A stretch of 64,000 nt of DNA from contig NZ_FNHF01000002.1 in the NCBI RefSeq assembly GCF_900103695.1, positions 62,001-126,000 of the forward strand. The letters run 5' to 3'. A program made the position numbers and the translations under genes. Origin of the DNA: Sediminibacillus halophilus (GTDB lineage: Bacteria > Bacillota > Bacilli > Bacillales > Amphibacillaceae). A model generated the notes under the pieces. It had not been told where the DNA came from, did not search any database, and was given only the letters and a program-made list of their open reading frames with translations. This document shows positions 61,157 to 64,000 of the stretch, piece by piece (the stretch's first letter is position 1; each line of letters begins with the position of its first letter).

Positions 61157-61846
61157 TCAACCCGTTTCTTCGTCTAAGAGCTTGTCCAGCCAGTCAACGC
61201 CTTTAGGTGTTACATAAGTCTGCGGCTTATTAATGACTTGCTCGCCCATCTTGATGGGTTTTTCTTTTACAACAAAGTATCCTCGGTCCATGTATGCCTG
61301 GTACGGTGTATTGTTGGCCATGAGGATCTTTTTTTGTTTCAACTTGCGGAACAAAATATTTCTGCCAATCCCCAAGGACTTTGCAGCTATACTCATGGTT
61401 TGATAATTTTCACCGCTGATAAAACGATCATGGGCTTCTACTTTCGGTCGGTTCCGTTCCGCTTCTTCCTGTAAATCCGCTGCCAGTCGCAAAGCTTCAG
61501 AGAATGTCTGAGGTACATTGGACGTATAGCTTCCCGTTTTCCTAATCGAAGGCAAAACATCATGAGTAACCCAACGCTTGAATTGCTTTGCTTCTTTTTT
61601 TCTACTGCCAAGTACCATAGAATAAAGACCAGACTCGCTAACAACAACTTTTCTTGGGTTTCCAATACCATCATTTAAAATGAGGGTATTCTTTTCGTCT
61701 TCATCCAGCCGTTTAACAGTTTGAGAAGGGTTGCCGATTTCTAGCACATCGCATATATCCGAAGCAACAAACCAAACAACTTCATCTACTACTGCAGTCC
61801 TTACTTGTCTTCCATCGTATTGAAAGACTTTTTGCAATTCATTCAT
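61157..61846 (-). CDS. Antirepressor (BRO-N plus KilAC-like)
   Basis: The protein has 229 residues. The BRO-N domain holds WFVASDICDVLEIGNPSQTVKRLDEDEK and KQFKRWVTHDVLPSIRKTGSY. The C-terminal 100 residues are KilAC-like (AAKSLGIGRNILFRKLKQKK). Such proteins counteract the phage repressor. AAAGGAG precedes the ATG. Confidence 0.88.
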   Translation of the reverse strand: MNELQKVFQYDGRQVRTAVVDEVVWFVASDICDVLEIGNPSQTVKRLDEDEKNTLILNDGIGNPRKVVVSESGLYSMVLGSRKKEAKQFKRWVTHDVLPSIRKTGSYTSNVPQTFSEALRLAADLQEEAERNRPKVEAHDRFISGENYQTMSIAAKSLGIGRNILFRKLKQKKILMANNTPYQAYMDRGYFVVKEKPIKMGEQVINKPQTYVTPKGVDWLDKLLDEETG

Positions 61847-61904
61847 TTCTGGACTCCTTTCCGCATAAGGTGTTACAAAGGGACGAGCTCGTCGCCCCCT
61901 CCAA

Positions 61905-62612
61905 CTAAGCGATGATGTGGATTTTACCCTGGCCTATCTCTACTTTGAATTCCTGGATTAAGTATTTTCTGATGCTTTTCATGGCTTTGATTTTCCAAGC
62001 GCCCCCGTCTGCTTCAAACAAGGCACATTTCGGACCTTCCTGCATGCGGAAGATAAACTCACTTTCTGGCTGATCGATTTCTACAAAAGTTCTACGAGGG
62101 GCAAGCGTAACCGGATTAGGTACTTTTACATCCGCAACTGTAGTCACCCCTACTTTTGCAGTAACAACTTGAGAGGTTCCATCATCGCCTGTACTACGGA
62201 CATTCTCTTCTTGAACATTGCTGGCTAGTTTTAGAAGGGCTTTACGATCGTCATTTGGAACAAAAGCGGACTGCAATTTGATATTGAATGATTCCGTATC
62301 ATAAAAACGGTCATAGGAGAAGTTAGGTACCATAGCTTCCGCCTTAATCCAGTGTCTCCGCTCTTTGTTCTTGTTCGTTTTTGAAAACACAGAAACTTCT
62401 GTTGGGCTTTCGACATGGATCATAAGGTTTTCTTCCGTATCAAAATTGGATAATAGGTACTCGACCAAGCCAGAAAGAGTATTGACTTCAATCGCTGCCG
62501 GACGTGGTTCTTTAATCAGATGGAGCGGTTTGGTAGAATACTCTTGGCCATCAACTCTGATTGTTTCGGTTTGGCCCAGTTCCGTAAGATACTTTATTGC
62601 TTCTTTAATCAT
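61905..62612 (-). CDS. Conserved phage early protein, function unknown
   Basis: The protein has 235 residues. FYDTESFNIKLQSAFVPNDDR, VADVKVPNPVTLAPRRTF and EGPKCALFEADGG are conserved among Firmicutes phage proteins, possibly DUF2303-like; I am not sure of the family. It lies with the preceding protein in the same transcript. Confidence 0.65.
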   Translation of the reverse strand: MIKEAIKYLTELGQTETIRVDGQEYSTKPLHLIKEPRPAAIEVNTLSGLVEYLLSNFDTEENLMIHVESPTEVSVFSKTNKNKERRHWIKAEAMVPNFSYDRFYDTESFNIKLQSAFVPNDDRKALLKLASNVQEENVRSTGDDGTSQVVTAKVGVTTVADVKVPNPVTLAPRRTFVEIDQPESEFIFRMQEGPKCALFEADGGAWKIKAMKSIRKYLIQEFKVEIGQGKIHIIA

Positions 62613-62632
62613 GATTGATTCACAACCTCTCG

Positions 62633-62998
62633 TTATTTTGTTTTTCTAAAGTCAAAGATTTTCTCACCGGTATCGGTATTGACCGCTTCACCGTCAAAAT
62701 ACGTCTGGCCCTTCAACCCAGACTTAAGTTCCTGGCCGACTACCTTCCCTTTTTCATCATGTCCCATGACAATGCTTGTAGGTACTGACACAGCTGGAGC
62801 CAATTTGGAACTTACGTCGATAATGGTATCTGCGATATCCCGTTTTTCATTTGGCTTAAATGTCAGCTTGATTGTAACGGAACGTTTCACAGAAGCATCG
62901 GTGTTCCGGTCTGCGATGTTTTCCAAGACGTTCCCCATTTCGTTTTCAAACCGCTCCTGTAGTCCACCGTTGGCTAATTCGCTCAATTTGATTTCCAA
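62633..62998 (-). CDS. Conserved phage early protein, function unknown
   Basis: The protein has 121 residues and contains NIADRNTDASVKRSVTIKLTF and SSKLAPAVSVPTSI. GAGGGGTG lies 6 bases before the TTG at 62998. It is coupled in order with the 235-residue protein. Function unknown. Confidence 0.65.
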   Translation of the reverse strand: MEIKLSELANGGLQERFENEMGNVLENIADRNTDASVKRSVTIKLTFKPNEKRDIADTIIDVSSKLAPAVSVPTSIVMGHDEKGKVVGQELKSGLKGQTYFDGEAVNTDTGEKIFDFRKTK

Positions 62999-63140
62999 TT
63001 GTTTCACCCCTCTTTCTGATGCCGACAACGCATCGGCTCAAGTAGTAAGCGGCTGCCTTCTACCCACGACGACAGGTTGTCCCCGTCGCACTTGCGAAGC
63101 TTGACCCGCTCCGCTACAATAAAAGTTAAGTAGGTTTTGA

Positions 63141-63176
63141 ACTCACTGTTCCAGCAGTGGGTTTATTTTTTGTCTC
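63141..63176 (+). terminator. Possible rightward terminator
   Basis: AACTCACTG pairs with CAGTGGGTT (one G-T pair) with a 6-base loop and TATTTTTTG after it on the plus strand. No rightward gene precedes it, so its role is unclear. Confidence 0.35.
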
Positions 63177-63432
63177 CCTTTATATATAGAGCAACTTCAT
63201 TAATGAGCCTTTCAGTTTCTTGGTCTGGAGCATTTTGTTTAATGCTGAGTAGTTTTTCAAGAACAGCTTCCTTTTGTCCCGATGATTGGTATTCACGGAT
63301 GAACAGTCCTTCTTCCGAAGCCAACATTTCCAAAGATGTTCCAGGCTCCCATCCGTTTACCTTTCTTACTTCCTTAGGCACAACCACCCGTCCTAGTTCA
63401 TCTAGCTTCCTTACAATGCCAAGAGCTTTCAT
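63163..63432 (-). CDS. AbrB-family transcription regulator
   Basis: The protein has 89 residues. Residues 1-50 are the AbrB swapped-hairpin domain: GIVRKLDELGRVVVPKEVRKV. The helical C-terminus suggests multimer formation. It could control phage genes or interfere with host AbrB. AAAAGGAGG precedes the ATG. Confidence 0.88.
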   Translation of the reverse strand: MKALGIVRKLDELGRVVVPKEVRKVNGWEPGTSLEMLASEEGLFIREYQSSGQKEAVLEKLLSIKQNAPDQETERLINEVALYIKGDKK

Positions 63433-63450
63433 ATATAATCCTCCTCCTTT

Positions 63451-63534
63451 TCAGATAAAGAATAATGCAGTAATTACACCTACGATTAACAGAGCTCCAC
63501 ATAGGTTTTCAGCAAAGTCTCTTGCGTTGTACAA
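63451..63534 (-). CDS. Tiny single-span membrane protein
   Basis: This 27-residue protein starts at a TTG with AAAGGAGGTG, near-perfect. The span CGALLIVGVITALFFI fills the second half. Function unknown. Confidence 0.6.
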   Translation of the reverse strand: MYNARDFAENLCGALLIVGVITALFFI

Positions 63535-63550
63535 CTGATTTCACCTCCTT

Positions 63551-63643
63551 TCAATAATTGGCAACCTCATAAGCCAGCCAGAAGACTGTCACAATCATCC
63601 AGAAACCGTACCAGCTATTTATGAAAAGTTTGGATTTTAACAT
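63551..63643 (-). CDS. Tiny single-span membrane protein
   Basis: A 30-residue protein with the span WYGFWMIVTVFWLAY. The ATG overlaps the stop of the next gene (TGATG), so translation is coupled. Function unknown. Confidence 0.55.
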   Translation of the reverse strand: MLKSKLFINSWYGFWMIVTVFWLAYEVANY

Positions 63644-63903
63644 CAGAACCATGCCTTTCTTGCAGCGGCTTCATGAGCGGCGTTTTGGTCCCGCTCTACC
63701 TTTTTGTGATTTAGAGCTTGTACCAGTTTCAAAGATTTAAAGATTTCCTGTGCAGCTTCTTCTGCAGCTAACATGTTGCCAGCTAGCGATTCCTGGATTA
63801 CTGTTAAATTAGCTTGCTGGATGGTATTTAGTTGATCATTGAGGACTTCGAAATCTTCAGTGAGAAAATGCTGCTCAAAATTCATTTGGTCTGCCACCGG
63901 CAT
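63643..63903 (-). CDS. Hypothetical phage early protein
   Basis: The protein has 86 helical residues (MNFEQHFLTEDFEVLNDQLN; AAEEAAQEIFKSLKL). AAGGAGGG precedes the ATG at 63903. No family recognised. Confidence 0.65.
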   Translation of the reverse strand: MPVADQMNFEQHFLTEDFEVLNDQLNTIQQANLTVIQESLAGNMLAAEEAAQEIFKSLKLVQALNHKKVERDQNAAHEAAARKAWF

Positions 63904-63915
63904 CCTAATCCCTCC

Positions 63916-64000
63916 TTAGTACCACTGGCCGGATGGTGTGTAGTGGAACCAGTCGCCATTTTTAAAATAGACTTTCACAGTTTTCAGCTTTGTCCCATTT
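63916..64000 (-). CDS. 3' end of a phage gene, truncated by window edge
   Basis: The frame is open from the right edge and ends YFKNGDWFHYTPSGQWY before a TAA at 63916-63918. Its last bases form the ribosome site of the next gene. The rest of the gene lies outside the window. Confidence 0.6.
   Translation of the reverse strand, partial: NGTKLKTVKVYFKNGDWFHYTPSGQWY

Larger units (their letters stand above)
24150..64000 (-). mobile_element. Siphovirus-type prophage (left and central part)
   Basis: A continuous module order of early regulation, replication, modification, late activator, packaging, head, tail and lysis runs right to left. All essential late genes look intact, so the prophage could be functional. 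Left limit is inferred from the end of host synteny and the change in composition. Integrase, repressor and attR are not in the window. Confidence 0.9.

Noticed and set aside
63129-63150. Second LexA box (GAACTCACTGTTC)
   Set aside because: The spacer between GAAC and GTTC is five bases, not four, and it is part of a stem-loop.
1-64000. CRISPR arrays, tRNA or rRNA genes
   Set aside because: I saw no regularly spaced repeats and no cloverleaf or rRNA-like sequence on either strand.

Overview
The window is a piece of a Bacillaceae chromosome with the left and central part of an integrated siphophage. Gene order in the first 23.8 kb follows the Bacillus subtilis yut-yun neighbourhood (yutM, dapF, yuzB, yuzD, yutI, thrB-thrC-hom, yutH, yutG, yutF, yutE, yutD, yutC, lytH, yunB, yunC, yunD, yunE). 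Together with strong AGGAGG-type ribosome sites, frequent TTG/GTG starts and sporulation genes, this points to a low-GC, endospore-forming member of the Bacillaceae. A NhaC-type antiporter and an NSS symporter would suit a halotolerant relative such as Virgibacillus or Oceanobacillus, but the genus is inference.

Chromosomal part (1-23.8 kb). There are iron-sulfur assembly genes (yutM, yutI), diaminopimelate epimerase, and the threonine operon hom-thrC-thrB with a clear sigma-A promoter. Next come a D-2-hydroxyacid dehydrogenase and sporulation-linked genes (yutH, a YhcN/YlaJ-type lipoprotein, the M23 peptidase lytH, yunB). A methionine/alanine-type NSS symporter is paired with its 27-residue MetS-like subunit. 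A NhaC-family transporter lies behind a complete lysine riboswitch with its own promoter and terminator. An HD-GYP phosphohydrolase sits between yunB and yunC. A gene-free 0.7 kb stretch near 10 kb looks like a copy of a dispersed Bacillaceae repeat.

Prophage (about 24.1 kb to beyond the right edge). Almost all genes run leftward, so the map reads from right to left. Early genes are at 64-53 kb: AbrB-like regulator, antirepressor, DnaD-like replication protein, HNH nuclease, SSB, a LexA-type DNA-binding protein without its protease domain, three DNA methyltransferases and a dUTPase. A RinA-like late activator follows at 53 kb. A self-contained, AT-rich three-gene cassette (52.0-49.4 kb) resembles an anti-phage defence module: KwaB-like protein, membrane protein, TIR-like protein. 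Packaging and head genes (49-41.5 kb) include HNH nuclease, small terminase fused to an XRE-type HTH, large terminase, portal, ClpP-type protease and HK97-fold capsid. Tail genes (41.5-29 kb) include major tail protein, a glycosyltransferase, chaperones with a programmed -1 frameshift, tape measure with lytic transglycosylase, Dit, a baseplate protein and a collagen-like tail spike. The lysis genes (28.2-26.6 kb) are a BhlA-like protein, a holin and an amidase. Accessory cargo lies at the left edge (26.6-24.2 kb). Integrase and repressor are not in view and should lie beyond 64 kb.

The most striking observation is that the major capsid and major tail proteins both end in Ser-Thr(8 or 9)-Ser-Ala. 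These tails are written with different codon strings. A phage-encoded GT-A-type glycosyltransferase sits directly behind the major tail gene, in a bicistron bounded by terminators. This suggests dedicated O-glycosylation of the two most abundant virion surfaces. The second candidate is the prophage-borne KwaB-like/membrane/TIR-like cassette.
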